From NCBI GenBank assembly GCA_028869495.1, contig JAGWRY010000415.1, positions 1 through 16,378 of the forward strand: 16,378 nt of DNA, read 5' to 3'. How positions within the stretch are numbered: the first letter of the stretch is position 1; each line of letters begins with the position of its first letter. Source of the DNA: Elusimicrobiota bacterium. GTDB lineage: Bacteria; Elusimicrobiota; Elusimicrobia; UBA1565; UBA9628. Below, in pieces: positions 16,100-16,378 of this stretch. Under the pieces are notes generated by a model. The model was not told the DNA's origin and ran no database searches. It saw only the letters and a program-made list of their open reading frames with translations. Position numbers and translations under genes: made by a program.

Positions 16100-16115
16100 C
16101 CGCCGCCCGGCTAGA
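16095..16115. terminator. palindrome between converging dapA and transporter genes
   Basis: TCTAGCCG (16095-16102), a 5-nt loop and CGGCTAGA (16108-16115) form a perfect 8-bp stem. The left arm contains the dapA TAG (16097-16099) and the right arm contains the TAG of the opposing gene (16113-16111 on the minus strand). It could act as a bidirectional terminator, but no U-tract follows on either strand, so an intrinsic mechanism is uncertain. Confidence 0.45.
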
Positions 16116-16378
16116 CCTCGTGGCCGATGGCCTTGCTCAGCGGCTTGTTGGCCGCGAAGAAGATCAGGCCCGCCCCGACGCCCAGGCCGGTCAGCAGGTA
16201 GAAGAAGGCCTCCTTCGGCATCGAGCTGTAGAAGCTCCCGATGAAGCCGGCCAGGTAGTTGCCGAAGAAGCTGGACAGGAACCACATGCCCATCAGCATG
16301 GAGACCATGCGCGCCGGCGCCACCTTGGTCACCAGGGACAGGCCGATCGGCGACAGGTAGAGCTCGCCCATCGTCAGC
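16111..16378 (-). CDS. POT-family (proton-dependent) peptide transporter, C-terminal part
   Basis: This is the last 88 codons of a gene that enters from the right edge on the minus strand; the frame is still open at 16378, reading ...LTMGELYLSPIGL. The segment LTMGELYLSPIGLSLV is a hallmark of the TM10 region of POT/PTR2 transporters (compare GELMISGLGLA in E. coli DtpA), followed by MGMWFLSSFFGNYLAGFIG and a last helix (YLLTGLGVGAGLIFFA). Two to three membrane helices are visible. POT proteins import di- or tripeptides with protons across the inner membrane. The N-terminal ExxER motif lies outside the window and cannot be checked. It converges on dapA. Confidence 0.88.
   Translation of the reverse strand, partial: LTMGELYLSPIGLSLVTKVAPARMVSMLMGMWFLSSFFGNYLAGFIGSFYSSMPKEAFFYLLTGLGVGAGLIFFAANKPLSKAIGHEV

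Overview
The window is GC-rich chromosomal DNA (roughly 70% G+C by eye, with almost every third codon position G or C). It is densely packed, with no RNA genes, mobile elements, CRISPR arrays or prophage traces that I could see. The cell is Gram-negative (TolC-type protein, a predicted outer-membrane barrel ending in Phe, periplasmic signal peptides) and makes diaminopimelate for peptidoglycan (DapF, DapA). The gene styles (DhnA-type aldolase, PPi-type phosphofructokinase with GGED/PKTMDND, stand-alone receiver, HAMP-only membrane protein, POT-family transporter) suggest an Elusimicrobiota-like or related lineage. That assignment is inference from family resemblance only.

Layout. (1) Positions 1-70 hold the last codons of a + strand gene that runs in from the left. 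(2) Positions 75-4763 are a minus-strand block read right to left: a Nudix ADP-ribose pyrophosphatase-like gene, a TTG-started cyclic-nucleotide/P-loop-like/patatin protein with neuropathy-target-esterase architecture, class I fructose-bisphosphate aldolase fbaB with its own strong RBS and a clear intrinsic terminator, and then a polytopic membrane protein. (3) dnaE diverges from the Nudix gene across only 18 bp and fills 4782-8354. (4) From an extended -10 promoter at about 8368, a tight + strand series follows: stand-alone response regulator, predicted outer-membrane barrel, PPi-type phosphofructokinase, HAMP membrane protein, TolC-family protein, exported patatin-like lipase, exported TPR protein, dapF and dapA. 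Most junctions overlap by 4 nt (ATGA/GTGA) or are separated by 0-10 nt, so this is probably one transcription unit. (5) A POT-family peptide transporter converges from the right edge, and its stop codon and that of dapA lie in the two arms of one small palindrome.

How the genes fit together. Aldolase and PPi-phosphofructokinase are adjacent steps of glycolysis/gluconeogenesis, and the PPi-type residues suggest a reversible, ATP-sparing step. The HAMP-TolC-patatin-TPR segment, preceded by a receiver and a barrel and followed by DAP synthesis, looks like an envelope module. I see no kinase, efflux pump or membrane-fusion partner for it in the window, so its job is unassigned. No gene-free stretch exceeds 300 bases. 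The largest gap (891-1022) holds the aldolase terminator and nothing else that I can recognise.
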